A stretch of 64,000 nucleotides of DNA from JAIBJN01 sp963775625 (GTDB taxonomy: Bacteria > Actinomycetota > Thermoleophilia > Gaiellales > Gaiellaceae). Where the stretch lies: contig CAVZJM010000016.1 in NCBI GenBank assembly GCA_963775625.1, forward strand, positions 124,001 through 188,000, given 5' to 3'. The position numbers and the translations under genes were made by a program. A model generated the notes under the pieces. That model was not told the origin of the DNA. It saw only the letters and a program-made list of their open reading frames with translations, and made no database searches. Positions 1 to 8,369 of the stretch are shown here, in pieces (within the stretch, counting starts at the first letter, position 1; each line of letters starts with the position of its first letter).

Positions 1-28
1 CCAGCGATCGTAGCCCCGCGGTTTCCGG

Positions 29-952
29 CTACGCGCTGAGGACGGAGACGACGTCGCGGACCGCGGCGGCCGACTCGGCCAGCGCGGCGCGCTCGGCCTC
101 CGTCAGGTCGAGCTCGACGATCTCCTCGATTCCCGCCGCTCCGAGCTTGACCGGGACGCCCATGTACAGGTCGTCGATCCCGTACTCGCCCTCGAGCAGG
201 GCAGTGCAGGGGAGGACGCGCTTCTGGTCGAGCATGACCGCGTCGACCATCTGCGCCACGGCAGCGCCCGGCGCGTACCACGCCGACGTGCCGAGGAGCT
301 CGACGATCTCGCCGCCGCCCTTCCGCGTGCGCTCGACCATCGCCTCGATCGCCTGCGCCGAGGCGAGCTTCGTCAACGGCACGCCGCCGACCGACGTCGC
401 GGAGACGACGGGCACCATCTGGTCGCCGTGCCCGCCGAGCACCATCGCGGTGACGTCCTTGGCCGAGGCCCCCGTCTCCCACGCGATGAACGTGCTGAAA
501 CGCGCGGTGTCGAGGATGCCGGCCATCCCGAGCACGCGCTCGCGCGGCCAGCCGGAGACGTTCTTGGCCACGTGGCACATCGCGTCGAGCGGGTTGGACA
601 CGATCATCAGGATCGCGTCAGGCGAGCGCTCCACCGCCTCACGGGTGACGGAGCCGACGATCTGCTCGTTCGTCGTCACGAGATCGTCGCGGCTCATGCC
701 GGGCTTGCGCGGAAGCCCCGCCGTGATGACGACGACGTCGGAGCCGGCGGTCTCCTCGTATCCGTTCGAGCCGGTGATCGTCGGCTCGTAGCCGAGCACC
801 GGGCCCGCCTCGTTCAGGTCGAGGGCCTTCCCCTGCGGCAGGCCTTCCTTGATGTCCACGAGGACGACGTTCGCGTAATCGCGCCGCGCGATCTCCTGGG
901 CGGCCGTCGCGCCGACGTTGCCCGCTCCGACCACTGTCACTTTCCGTCTCAA
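29..952 (-). CDS. mdh: Malate dehydrogenase (LDH-like, NAD-dependent)
   Basis: Catalyses malate/oxaloacetate interconversion with NAD in the TCA cycle; cytosolic. About 307 aa, the usual length for LDH-like MDH. The Rossmann motif GAGNVG is at residues 9-14. The substrate arginines are R82 (LPRKPG), R88 and R151, and the catalytic pair is D148 and H175 (GGHGDQ). I chose the TTG at 952 because it makes a 4-base TTGA overlap with the isocitrate dehydrogenase stop, an overlap type seen repeatedly in this window; a GTG four codons inside (940) is the alternative. It is the second gene of an icd-mdh operon. Family assignment is firm; only the start is uncertain. Confidence 0.95.
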   Translation of the reverse strand: MRRKVTVVGAGNVGATAAQEIARRDYANVVLVDIKEGLPQGKALDLNEAGPVLGYEPTITGSNGYEETAGSDVVVITAGLPRKPGMSRDDLVTTNEQIVGSVTREAVERSPDAILMIVSNPLDAMCHVAKNVSGWPRERVLGMAGILDTARFSTFIAWETGASAKDVTAMVLGGHGDQMVPVVSATSVGGVPLTKLASAQAIEAMVERTRKGGGEIVELLGTSAWYAPGAAVAQMVDAVMLDQKRVLPCTALLEGEYGIDDLYMGVPVKLGAAGIEEIVELDLTEAERAALAESAAAVRDVVSVLSA

Positions 953-2040
953 ACCCGCACTCCCATCGTGTCGATGATCGCGTCCGCGACCTCGCTCGTC
1001 CCGACCGCGGTCGGGTCGTCGCGGCGCGGCTTCATGTCGTAGGTGACGGACTTCCCCTCGGCGATCACGGCCGCGATCGCTCCCTCGAGCCGGTCGGCGG
1101 CTTCCCGCTCCTCCAGATGGCGGAGCATCATCACGCCGGAGAGCATCATCGCCATCGGGTTCACCCGGTTCTGCCCCGTGTACTTCGGCGCCGAGCCGTG
1201 CGTCGGCTCGAAGACCGCCGCATGCGCGCCGAAGTTGCCGCCCGGCGCGAGCCCGAGGCCGCCGATCAGCCCGGCGCAGAGGTCGGAGACGATGTCGCCG
1301 TAGAGGTTCGGGCAGACGAGGACGTCGTACTCCTCCGGCCGCTGGACGAGCTGCATCGAGAGGTTGTCGACGATCTTGTCCTCGAAGGCGATGTCCTCGT
1401 TCTCGGCCGCGACGTCCCGGGCGACCTGCAGGTAGAGCCCGTCTGTGAACTTCATGATGTTTGCCTTGTGGACGGCCGTCACCTTGCCACGGCCGTTCCT
1501 CCGCGCGTAGTCGAACGCGAACTCGACGATTCGCCGCGAGCCGCTCACGGAAATGGGCTTCAGGCTCAGGCCCGAGTCCTGGCGAACCGACGTCTCCAGC
1601 CGCTCCTCGACCCAGTGGATCAGCTCCAGCGCCTCCTCGCTCCCCTCCTCCGCCTCGATTCCGGCGTAGAGATCCTCCGTGTTCTCGCGGATGACGACGA
1701 GGTCGACGGCCTCGTAGCGCGAGCGCACCCCCGGGTAGCTCTTGCAGGGCCGGACCTGGCCGTAGAGGTCGAGGCTCTTCCGCAGGGCGACGTTCACCGA
1801 GCGGAAGCCCGTGCCCACCGGGGTCGTGATCGGGCCCTTGATCGCCACCCCGTTTCGCCTGATCGACTCGAGCACGTGATCGGGGAGCGGGTTCCCGCCG
1901 TAGCGGTCCATGACGTCGGCGCCGGCCTCCTGGACGTCCCAGTCGAGCTCGACTCCGGTGGCGTCCAGGACGCGCCGAGTCGCCTCGGCGATCTCGGGCC
2001 CCGTCCCGTCGCCGGGGATGAGCGTGACGCGGTGCGGCAT
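949..2040 (-). CDS. icd: Isocitrate dehydrogenase, NAD-type (isocitrate/isopropylmalate dehydrogenase family)
   Basis: Oxidative decarboxylation of isocitrate to 2-oxoglutarate. 363 aa, the short homo-oligomeric form rather than the 740-aa monomeric enzyme common in other actinobacteria. Visible motifs are the N-terminal IPGDGTGPEI, the substrate loop SVNVALRK (81-88), RENTED (118-123) and the Mg-binding PNLYGDIVSDL segment. The short loop between motifs and overall length resemble NAD-dependent forms and isopropylmalate dehydrogenase; placement next to mdh and opposite citrate synthase favours isocitrate as substrate (inference). Divergent from citrate synthase with a 78-bp shared promoter region. 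Overlaps mdh by 4 bases. 3-isopropylmalate or homoisocitrate dehydrogenase is the less likely alternative. Confidence 0.88.
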   Translation of the reverse strand: MPHRVTLIPGDGTGPEIAEATRRVLDATGVELDWDVQEAGADVMDRYGGNPLPDHVLESIRRNGVAIKGPITTPVGTGFRSVNVALRKSLDLYGQVRPCKSYPGVRSRYEAVDLVVIRENTEDLYAGIEAEEGSEEALELIHWVEERLETSVRQDSGLSLKPISVSGSRRIVEFAFDYARRNGRGKVTAVHKANIMKFTDGLYLQVARDVAAENEDIAFEDKIVDNLSMQLVQRPEEYDVLVCPNLYGDIVSDLCAGLIGGLGLAPGGNFGAHAAVFEPTHGSAPKYTGQNRVNPMAMMLSGVMMLRHLEEREAADRLEGAIAAVIAEGKSVTYDMKPRRDDPTAVGTSEVADAIIDTMGVRV

Positions 2041-2118
2041 GGGCGGGGAGCAATTCTAATGCGGCAACCGTCGCCTGCGGCCGTTCGATACGGTGCCGCT
2101 GACCAGAGAAGGGAGCCC

Positions 2119-3195
2119 ATGCCGGACTTCAACCCAGGGCTCGAAGGCATCGTCGCCGTCGAGACGGAGATCGCAGAGCCCGACCGGGAGGGAGGCTCGC
2201 TTCGCTACCGCGGCGTCGACATCGAGGAGCTCGTCGGCCGCCATCCGTACGAGAGCGTCTGGGGCCTTCTCGTCGACGACGACCTCAATTCCCGGATGCC
2301 GGACCCCGAGCCCTACGAGCCGGCCGGCCTCACCGGCCACGCGCCCGCCGACCTCCAGGCCGAGACGGCGCGGATGGCCGGCGCCTGGAGCCTCGGCAAG
2401 CTGAACGAGATCTCGGACGAGCAGGCTCGCGAGGACCTCGGACGCCTCTCCGCCCAGATGATGTCGATCGTCGCCCGCTCGGCCCGGATCGCCGATGGCA
2501 AGACCGACGTCGTCCCCGACGAGGTCGTGGCAGCCGGCGCCACCGCCGCCGAGAAGTTCCTGCTCCGCTGGCGCGGGGAGGCCGACCCGCGGCACGTGAA
2601 GGCCATCGACACCTACTGGATTTGCACCGCGGAGCACGGCCTCAACGCCTCGACCTTTACCGCGCGGGTCGTCGCCTCGACCGGCGCCGACTGCGGCGCG
2701 GCCCTCTCGGCCGCCGTCGGCGCGCTCTCCGGGCCGCTTCACGGCGGCGCACCCGCCTACGTGAAGCCGATGCTCGACGAGGTCGCCGCGCACGGCGACG
2801 CCGAAGCGTGGGTGCGGGACGCGCTCGCGAGCGGCAAGCGGATCATGGGCTTCGGGCATCGCGTCTACCGGGCCGAGGACCCGCGCTCGCGCATCCTCAA
2901 GCGGACGGCCGAGGAGCTCGGCTCGCCGTACGTCGAGGTCGCGCACGACGTCGAGCGCGCCGCGCTCGACGCGCTCCAGGAGCGCCATCCCGAGCGCGTG
3001 CTGGCGACGAACGTCGAGTACTACTCGGCGGTCGTGCTGGACATCGCCGAGATCCCGCCGCCGCTCGCGCCCGCGATGTTCGCCTGCTCCCGGGTCGCCG
3101 GGTGGTCGGCCCACATCCTCGAGCAGAAGAGGACCGGGCGCCTCTTCAGGCCCTCGGCGCGCTACGTCGGGCCGGCCGCCCGCTCGCTCGCGTGA
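2119..3195 (+). CDS. citA: Citrate synthase (CitA / citrate synthase 2 type)
   Basis: Condenses acetyl-CoA and oxaloacetate to citrate. The start at 2119 follows an AGAAGGGAG ribosome-binding site at 2106-2114 and gives 358 aa. Active-site landmarks are H208 in GPLHGGAP, H247-R248 in MGFGHRVYRAEDPR, and NVEYYSAVVLD with E300 where classical enzymes carry the catalytic Asp of NVDFYSG. From memory, that Glu and the C-terminal HILEQKRTGRL-RPSARYVGP stretch fit the actinobacterial CitA branch, so the substitution is probably lineage-typical rather than inactivating. A 2-methylcitrate role cannot be excluded from sequence. Overlaps the next gene by a GTGA junction. Confidence 0.92.
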   Translation: MPDFNPGLEGIVAVETEIAEPDREGGSLRYRGVDIEELVGRHPYESVWGLLVDDDLNSRMPDPEPYEPAGLTGHAPADLQAETARMAGAWSLGKLNEISDEQAREDLGRLSAQMMSIVARSARIADGKTDVVPDEVVAAGATAAEKFLLRWRGEADPRHVKAIDTYWICTAEHGLNASTFTARVVASTGADCGAALSAAVGALSGPLHGGAPAYVKPMLDEVAAHGDAEAWVRDALASGKRIMGFGHRVYRAEDPRSRILKRTAEELGSPYVEVAHDVERAALDALQERHPERVLATNVEYYSAVVLDIAEIPPPLAPAMFACSRVAGWSAHILEQKRTGRLFRPSARYVGPAARSLA

Positions 3196-3683
3196 CGATC
3201 CTCGCGGAGGCCGTCGGGCGCGCCGCCGAGCTGACCGACGAGCGCGCCCTCGCCGACCTTCGCCGCTCGGTCGACGACGAGCTCGAGGCCGCCGCCCGGA
3301 GCAAGGACTATCGGGAGCGCGCGCTCGCCTACCGTGCGATCGGGCAGCTTCGCTTCAACCAGAAGACGGAGCTGCTCCGCCGCGGGCTGGAGGACGAGAG
3401 CCCGGCGGCGCGTGGGTCGGCGCTCCTCTCGCTCGAGCTCCTCTCGCGGACGCATCCCGGCGTCGTGAACGCGGTCCGCGGAACCCTGCACGCGCTCGCG
3501 AACGAGGATCCAAACCCTGCCGTCAGGCGCCTCGCCATCCTCGCGCTCAAGAACGGCTCGCCGCAGCAGGACACGCTCACGCTCCTCGCCCACATCGCCT
3601 CGGAGGGAGACGACCGGGAGCTCAAGGCCGCCGCGGCGTCCGTGCACGCGACGCTGAAGAAGAAGGCAGCCGCCCGCGCTTGA
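3192..3683 (+). CDS. HEAT-repeat-like small protein
   Basis: 163-aa helical protein starting at a GTG that overlaps the citrate synthase stop by 4 bases (GTGA), hence translationally coupled. The sequence reads as successive helix pairs of HEAT/PBS-lyase style (for example SPAARGSALLSLELLSR and NPAVRRLAILALKNGS), with a Lys-rich C-terminus (TLKKKAAARA). No catalytic motif is visible. Such repeats normally serve as protein-protein scaffolds; the coupling suggests a role linked to citrate synthase or the TCA operon, but this is inference. No signal peptide or membrane segment. Confidence 0.7.
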   Translation: MTILAEAVGRAAELTDERALADLRRSVDDELEAAARSKDYRERALAYRAIGQLRFNQKTELLRRGLEDESPAARGSALLSLELLSRTHPGVVNAVRGTLHALANEDPNPAVRRLAILALKNGSPQQDTLTLLAHIASEGDDRELKAAAASVHATLKKKAAARA

Positions 3684-3691
3684 CGGGAGAC

Positions 3692-3730
3692 GCTTCAGTT
3701 TGTAAAGCTACGAGCTTCAAAAACTGAAGC
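3692..3730. promoter_or_regulatory. Nested inverted repeat upstream of carbonic anhydrase
   Basis: A perfect 10-bp inverted repeat, GCTTCAGTTT (3692-3701) and AAACTGAAGC (3721-3730), encloses a second palindrome AAGCT-ACG-AGCTT (3705-3717). It lies 19 bases before the carbonic anhydrase ATG and is far more AT-rich than its surroundings. There is no T-tract, so an operator or 5'UTR hairpin is more likely than a terminator. Confidence 0.55.
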
Positions 3731-3749
3731 GAGCCGAAGGGAGATCAAC

Positions 3750-4253
3750 ATGCGGGAGTGCGACGTCCTGCAATCGGCGAACGAGATCTACGCGGGCGAG
3801 TTCAGGAAGGGCGACCTGCCGATGCCGCCCGGACGGCGGCTCGCAATCGTGACGTGCATGGACGCGCGTCTCGACCCTGCAAGGTTCCTCGGGCTCGAGG
3901 AAGGCGACGCGCACGTGATCAGAAACGCCGGCGGCCTCGTGACCGAGGACGCGGTTCGCTCGCTCGTCATCTCCCACTGGCTGCTCGGCACCCAGGAGGT
4001 GGCCGTGCTCGCGCACACGGACTGCGGCATGCTCACGTTCTCCAACGACGACCTGCGCGCCAGGTTGCGCGCGGAGGCCGGCGCGGACGCCTCCGACGTC
4101 GACTTCAGGCCCTTCCCGGACCTCGAGGCGAGTGTCCGGGCGAGCGTGCAGACGATCCGCGAGTCGCCGCTGCTCCCCGATTCCCTCGCGGTCTCGGGCT
4201 GGGTCTACGACGTCCGGAGCGGGCGGATCAACGAGGTCGCCGAGGCGGCCTAG
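3750..4253 (+). CDS. Beta-class carbonic anhydrase
   Basis: Reversible hydration of CO2; 167 aa, within the small clade of the beta family. Zinc ligands are C36, H89 and C92 (VTCMDAR and AHTDCGM); D38-R40 form the conserved Asp/Arg dyad. The ATG follows a GGGAG ribosome-binding site and a strong palindrome (3692-3730). Cytosolic, with no signal peptide. Bicarbonate supply for anaplerotic carboxylation, beside citrate synthase and near PEP carboxykinase, is a plausible role (inference). The family is firm; the physiological substrate flux is not known. Confidence 0.93.
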   Translation: MRECDVLQSANEIYAGEFRKGDLPMPPGRRLAIVTCMDARLDPARFLGLEEGDAHVIRNAGGLVTEDAVRSLVISHWLLGTQEVAVLAHTDCGMLTFSNDDLRARLRAEAGADASDVDFRPFPDLEASVRASVQTIRESPLLPDSLAVSGWVYDVRSGRINEVAEAA

Positions 4254-4274
4254 AACTCACTTCGGAAGGGGTTC

Positions 4275-5192
4275 TTAGCGCCCCTGCGTCCGGCGGGCGT
4301 GCGGGTGCGCCTCGAAGTAGGCGTTCCTCCGGCGCCGATCCGAGACGTGCGTGTAGATCTCGGTCGTTCCCAGGTCGGAGTGGCCGAGCATCTCCTGGAC
4401 GCTCCTGAGGTCGGCGCCTCCCTCGAGCAGGTGCGTGGCGAAGGAGTGGCGGAGGAGGTGCGGGTGCACCCGCTCGGGGTCGAGCCCGGCCCGTGCGGCC
4501 AGGCGGCGGACGATCAGGAACGCGCCTGCGCGGGTGAGCGGGCCGCCCTGGGCGTTGAGGAAGAGCTCAGGACGGTGGCGGCGGTCGAGGTACGGCCGCC
4601 CGCGGGACAGGTACCGGCGCAGCGCCTCGACCGCCTGGGCGCCGAGCGGGACGACCCGCTCCTTGTCGCCCTTGCCGATGCAGCGCACCAGTCGCGTCTC
4701 GAGGTCGACGCCCCCGCGCTCGAGGCCGACGGCCTCGCTGACCCGGAGACCGGCGCCGTAGAGGAGCTCGATCAGCGCCCGGTCGCGGAGGCTTCGGGGT
4801 GTCGTCCCGTTCGCCGCCTCGATCAGGCGCTCGACCTCGCCGAGGGAGAGCGAGCGCGGGAGCCGCTGTCGTCGGCGTGGTAGGTCGACCTCGGCTGCGG
4901 GGTTGTCCGCGCGCTGGCCGAGAGCGACGAGATGACGGTAGAAGGTGCGGGCCGCCGCGGCCCGGCGGGCCACCGAGCTCGGCGCCTGGCCGCGCGCGCG
5001 CAGGTCGGCCAGCCAACCCTCGATCTCGTCCGCGCCCGCGTTCGTCGGCGCACGGCCGAGGAAGGTGGTGAGGTCGGCGAGGTCGCGGCGGTACGCATCG
5101 ACGGTGCGCGGCGCCCGGCGGGCCGCGAGGAGCGCGAGGAACCCGGCGACCGCGGGATCGTTGCCGTTGCCGTCAGGCTCGCGGGTGGGCAC
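4275..5192 (-). CDS. XerC/XerD-type tyrosine recombinase (second of tandem pair)
   Basis: 305-aa tyrosine recombinase. N-terminal SAM-like core-binding domain (about 1-100, AAARRAPRTVDAYRRDL), then a catalytic domain with Arg in GAGLRVSEAVGL, Lys in the GKGDKERVVPL hairpin, HLLRHSFATHLLEGGADL, LGHSDLGTTEIYTH with the nucleophile Tyr. It overlaps the preceding recombinase gene by 20 bases. The motifs match chromosome-dimer-resolution XerC/D rather than phage integrases. Which of the two is XerC and which XerD cannot be settled without a tree. Confidence 0.9.
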   Translation of the reverse strand: MPTREPDGNGNDPAVAGFLALLAARRAPRTVDAYRRDLADLTTFLGRAPTNAGADEIEGWLADLRARGQAPSSVARRAAAARTFYRHLVALGQRADNPAAEVDLPRRRQRLPRSLSLGEVERLIEAANGTTPRSLRDRALIELLYGAGLRVSEAVGLERGGVDLETRLVRCIGKGDKERVVPLGAQAVEALRRYLSRGRPYLDRRHRPELFLNAQGGPLTRAGAFLIVRRLAARAGLDPERVHPHLLRHSFATHLLEGGADLRSVQEMLGHSDLGTTEIYTHVSDRRRRNAYFEAHPHARRTQGR

Positions 5193-6075
5193 GGTCGTAG
5201 ACCTTTCGCAGCCGCTTCGCGTCGACGTGGCTGTAGATCTGGGTCGTGGAGAGCGACGAGTGGCCGAGCAGCTCCTGGATCGTCCGCAGGTCGGCGCCGC
5301 CTTCCAGGAGGTGCGTGGCGAACGCGTGCCGCAGGCGGTGGGGGTTGGGCAGCAGCCGGCGCAGGGAGGACGTGTCCAGGGGCCTCCCGCGCGCCGAGAG
5401 GAAGAGCGCGTTCTCGGCGCCGTGCGCGAGCCGGGGCCGGGCGCCCTCGAGATAGCGCCCGAGGTGGTAGGAAGCCTCCTCGCCGAGCGGCACGACGCGC
5501 TCCTTGCCGCCCTTCCCCCGCACGTGCACGAGCTCCTGCTCGAAGTCGACGTCGGCCAGCGTCAGGTCGACCGCCTCCTGCGCCCGCAGCCCCGCCGAGT
5601 AGACGAGCTCGAGCAGCGCCCGGTTGCGGAGGCCGAGCGCGTCCTCGGCCTCGACCTCGGCGAGCAGCGCGTCGGTCTCGGCCGGCCTAGGCGCGTGCGG
5701 AAGGCGGCGCCGGCGCCGCCCCGACACGGCGAGGTCGGGCACGCGGCTCGGTCCCAGTGTGGCGCGGACGAGCGAGCGGACGGCCGCCAGCTTGCGCGCG
5801 ACCGTCGTCTGCGCCAGCTTCCGCGGCTGCCGGCCGGGTCGATCGGCGCCGAGCTCTGCCGCGTAGCTCGCGAACGCGCGGGCGTCGAAGGTGGCGAGGC
5901 TGAGGCGGTTGCGACGCAGCCACGCGGCGAGCTCCTCCAGGTCGCGCCGGTAGGCCCGGCGGGTGGCGTCGGAGAGCGCCTGGCTGCGGAGGAAGCGGTC
6001 GATGGCAGCGTTCGTGTCCACTTCGCGCAGTTCCGCCTCGCGCGGAGTGCTCCTTCTAGCAACTGCTGCAGGCAT
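5173..6075 (-). CDS. XerC/XerD-type tyrosine recombinase (first of tandem pair)
   Basis: 300-aa recombinase with the same domain order: core-binding domain (about 15-115, DATRRAYRRDLEELAAWL) and catalytic domain with SAGLRAQEAVDL, GKGGKERVVPLG, NPHRLRHAFATHLLEGGADL, LGHSSLSTTQIYSHV including the catalytic Tyr. In most bacteria xerC and xerD are unlinked; here both lie in one overlapping transcriptional unit, suggesting co-expression of the two halves of a heterotetramer. The ATG at 6075 is followed by a GTG 18 codons inside (VDTNAAI) that could be the true start. Confidence 0.9.
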   Translation of the reverse strand: MPAAVARRSTPREAELREVDTNAAIDRFLRSQALSDATRRAYRRDLEELAAWLRRNRLSLATFDARAFASYAAELGADRPGRQPRKLAQTTVARKLAAVRSLVRATLGPSRVPDLAVSGRRRRRLPHAPRPAETDALLAEVEAEDALGLRNRALLELVYSAGLRAQEAVDLTLADVDFEQELVHVRGKGGKERVVPLGEEASYHLGRYLEGARPRLAHGAENALFLSARGRPLDTSSLRRLLPNPHRLRHAFATHLLEGGADLRTIQELLGHSSLSTTQIYSHVDAKRLRKVYDRAHPRA

Positions 6076-6107
6076 GAATTGCTGGGAGGGGCACTAGGGT
6101 TCCTGCG

Positions 6108-6716
6108 GTGCTCCTGCGCCACCGCGTCCGCGATCTCCTCCTGGCAAGCTGGGAGACCGACGCCGACCGGGTCGCCCGGGTTCTCCCGGGCGGCCTCGAG
6201 CCGGCGACGGTGGACGGACGGCATCTGGTGACGATCGCGGCCCTCCGCTGGGACGGAGGACGTCTCGGGCTCGTTCCCGTGCCCCGCTTCACTCAGGTCA
6301 ACCTGCGCGTCTACGCCCGCCACCGCGGCGAGACGGCGGTCGTCTTCCTCGCGCTGCGCGTCAGCCTCCTGGGGATGGGGGGAGCGCTCTTCGGCTTCCC
6401 GGTCCGTCCCGTCCGGGCGCGGGTGCGCGAGGGGAGCGTCAGGGCGAAGGGCTTCGGCGTGGAGCTGCTCTACGAGCGCCGCGGCCCGGCGCCGATCGGG
6501 GAGCTCGGCTCCCATGAGCTGGGCCTCTTCGAGGCCGCCGGGCTGCGAGAGCTGCGCGTGCGCCGCGGCGAGGCGAGCTGGGAGCGGGCGGAGGTCGCAG
6601 GGCCGGTGCGGGCGGATCCGCTTCAGGCCCTCGGCTTCGCCGTCGCGGGCCCGCCGGAGCTCCTCTACGCGCCGCACGCCTCCTTCGAGGCGGAGCTCCC
6701 GGCGCGGCGAGTCTAG
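6108..6716 (+). CDS. DUF2071 (YqjF-like) family protein
   Basis: 202 aa, GTG start. The N-terminal ETDADRVARVLPGGLEPATVDGRHLVTIAAL and the FTQVNLRVYARHRGETAVVFLAL segment are characteristic of the DUF2071/YqjF fold, a beta-rich acetoacetate-decarboxylase-like barrel whose function is unknown. No catalytic lysine can be assigned. Divergent from the Xer pair (33 bp apart) and directly upstream of PEP carboxykinase, but no functional tie is evident. Confidence 0.75.
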   Translation: MLLRHRVRDLLLASWETDADRVARVLPGGLEPATVDGRHLVTIAALRWDGGRLGLVPVPRFTQVNLRVYARHRGETAVVFLALRVSLLGMGGALFGFPVRPVRARVREGSVRAKGFGVELLYERRGPAPIGELGSHELGLFEAAGLRELRVRRGEASWERAEVAGPVRADPLQALGFAVAGPPELLYAPHASFEAELPARRV

Positions 6717-6759
6717 GAACTAGGCCGAAATTCGAGGAGGAGGCGTACGATACGCGGCA

Positions 6760-8358
6760 ATGGCCATCAGCGAGACAACGGGCCTCGAGGCGCATGGGCT
6801 CGACCCGCGAGGGTCGGTTTTCTGGAATCCGAGCGTCTCCATGTGCTACACGCATTCGCTCGCGCGAGAGGAGGCGCGCCTGGCTGAAGGCGGGCCGCTC
6901 GTGGTCGACACCGGCCGCCACACAGGCCGCTCGCCGAACGATCGCTTCGTCGTCCGCGAGCCGGGCTCCGAGGAGCGGATCGCCTGGGGCAGCGTCAACC
7001 GGCCCATCTCGGAGGACAGCTTCGACGGGCTGCGCGACAAGGTCGTCGCGCGACTCGAAAGCGGCGACGTCTACGTTGTCGACGCCTTCGCCGGGGCCGA
7101 TCCGGCTCATCGACTTTCGGTCCGCGTCGTCACCGAGTCCCCGTGGCACGCACTCTTCGCGCGCACGCTCTTCATCAACCCGAGCGAGCGGGAGCTCACC
7201 GACCAGCGGCCGGACGCGCTCGTCCTCCATGCGCCGTCCGTGACGGCGAATCCCGACGAGGACGGAACGCGCAGCGAGACGTTCATCCTGCTGCACCCGA
7301 CACGGGCCGAGGTCGTGATCGGCGGGACGCTCTATGCGGGGGAGATCAAGAAGTCGATCTTCGCGCTCATGAACGACCGCCTTCCCCTCGAGGGCGTCTT
7401 CCCCATGCACTGCTCGGCGAACGTCGACGACGACGGCCGTGTGGCCGTCTTCTTCGGGCTCTCGGGAACGGGCAAGACGACACTCTCCGCGGATCCTGAG
7501 CGTCGCCTGATCGGGGACGACGAGCATGGCTGGGGCGACGACGGCGTCTTCAACTTCGAAGGCGGTTGCTACGCGAAGGTGATCCGGCTGTCGCCCAAGG
7601 CGGAGCCCGAGATCTACCGGACGACGCGAACCTTCGGCACCGTGCTCGAGAACGTGGCCATGGACGAGCGCGGAGTCCTCGACCTCGACGACTACTCGAA
7701 GACGGAGAACACGCGCGCCGCCTACAAGCTCGAGCAGATCCGAAACGCGCTCCCTGCGAAGCGCGCAGGCCATCCGAGCGTCGTCGTCTTCCTGACGGCG
7801 GACGCCTTCGGCATCCTGCCTCCGATCGCGCGGCTCACTCGCGACCAGGCGCTTTTCTACTTCCTCTCCGGCTTCACCGCGAAGCTCGCGGGCACGGAGA
7901 TCGGGGTGCAGGAGCCGCAGCCGACCTTCTCGGCCTGCTTCGGCGCGCCGTTTCTCCCGCAGGACCCGGCCGTGTACGCTCGCATGCTCGGCGAGAAGCT
8001 CGACGCCCACCCACACGTCAATGTCTGGCTCGTGAACACCGGCTGGACGGGTGGGCCGTACGGTGAGGGCGAGCGCATGCCCATCGCGGCGACCCGCGGG
8101 CTCCTGCGGGCAGCGCTCGAGGATGACCTCGAGGACGTCGAGTATCGGGTCGACCCCACGTTCGGGTTCGACGTTCCGGTTCGCGGACCCGGGGTCCAGT
8201 CGCGCCTCCTCGACCCGCGTTCCACCTGGCGCGACCCCGAGGCATACGACGCCAAGGCACAGGAGCTTGCGACGATGTTCCGCGAGAACTTCGAGCGCTT
8301 CCCCGACGCCTCCGAGGCCGTGCGGCAGGCCGGGCCCAGAACCAGCCGTTTCGTATAG
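6760..8358 (+). CDS. pckA: Phosphoenolpyruvate carboxykinase (ATP)
   Basis: Converts oxaloacetate plus ATP to PEP, CO2 and ADP in gluconeogenesis. 532 aa, typical of the ATP family. The kinase-1a loop GLSGTGKTTL sits at about residues 233-242; the Mg-binding LIGDDEHGWGDDGVFNFEGGCYAKV region and the substrate-site GRHTGRSPNDRF (about 52-63) are intact, as is the NTGWTGGPYGEG segment. Most actinobacteria use the GTP enzyme, so an ATP-type enzyme is notable though not unique. Upstream GAGGAGG (about 6735) serves as ribosome-binding site. Eleven bases separate it from sdhA, so co-transcription with the sdh genes is likely. Confidence 0.96.
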   Translation: MAISETTGLEAHGLDPRGSVFWNPSVSMCYTHSLAREEARLAEGGPLVVDTGRHTGRSPNDRFVVREPGSEERIAWGSVNRPISEDSFDGLRDKVVARLESGDVYVVDAFAGADPAHRLSVRVVTESPWHALFARTLFINPSERELTDQRPDALVLHAPSVTANPDEDGTRSETFILLHPTRAEVVIGGTLYAGEIKKSIFALMNDRLPLEGVFPMHCSANVDDDGRVAVFFGLSGTGKTTLSADPERRLIGDDEHGWGDDGVFNFEGGCYAKVIRLSPKAEPEIYRTTRTFGTVLENVAMDERGVLDLDDYSKTENTRAAYKLEQIRNALPAKRAGHPSVVVFLTADAFGILPPIARLTRDQALFYFLSGFTAKLAGTEIGVQEPQPTFSACFGAPFLPQDPAVYARMLGEKLDAHPHVNVWLVNTGWTGGPYGEGERMPIAATRGLLRAALEDDLEDVEYRVDPTFGFDVPVRGPGVQSRLLDPRSTWRDPEAYDAKAQELATMFRENFERFPDASEAVRQAGPRTSRFV

Positions 8359-8369
8359 CTTCCCTGGAG

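Noticed and set aside
29..2053. A 674-aa minus-strand frame running through both the isocitrate and malate dehydrogenase genes
   Set aside because: Only its last 307 codons are malate dehydrogenase; the rest is an out-of-frame shadow of isocitrate dehydrogenase rich in Arg/Pro/Gly.
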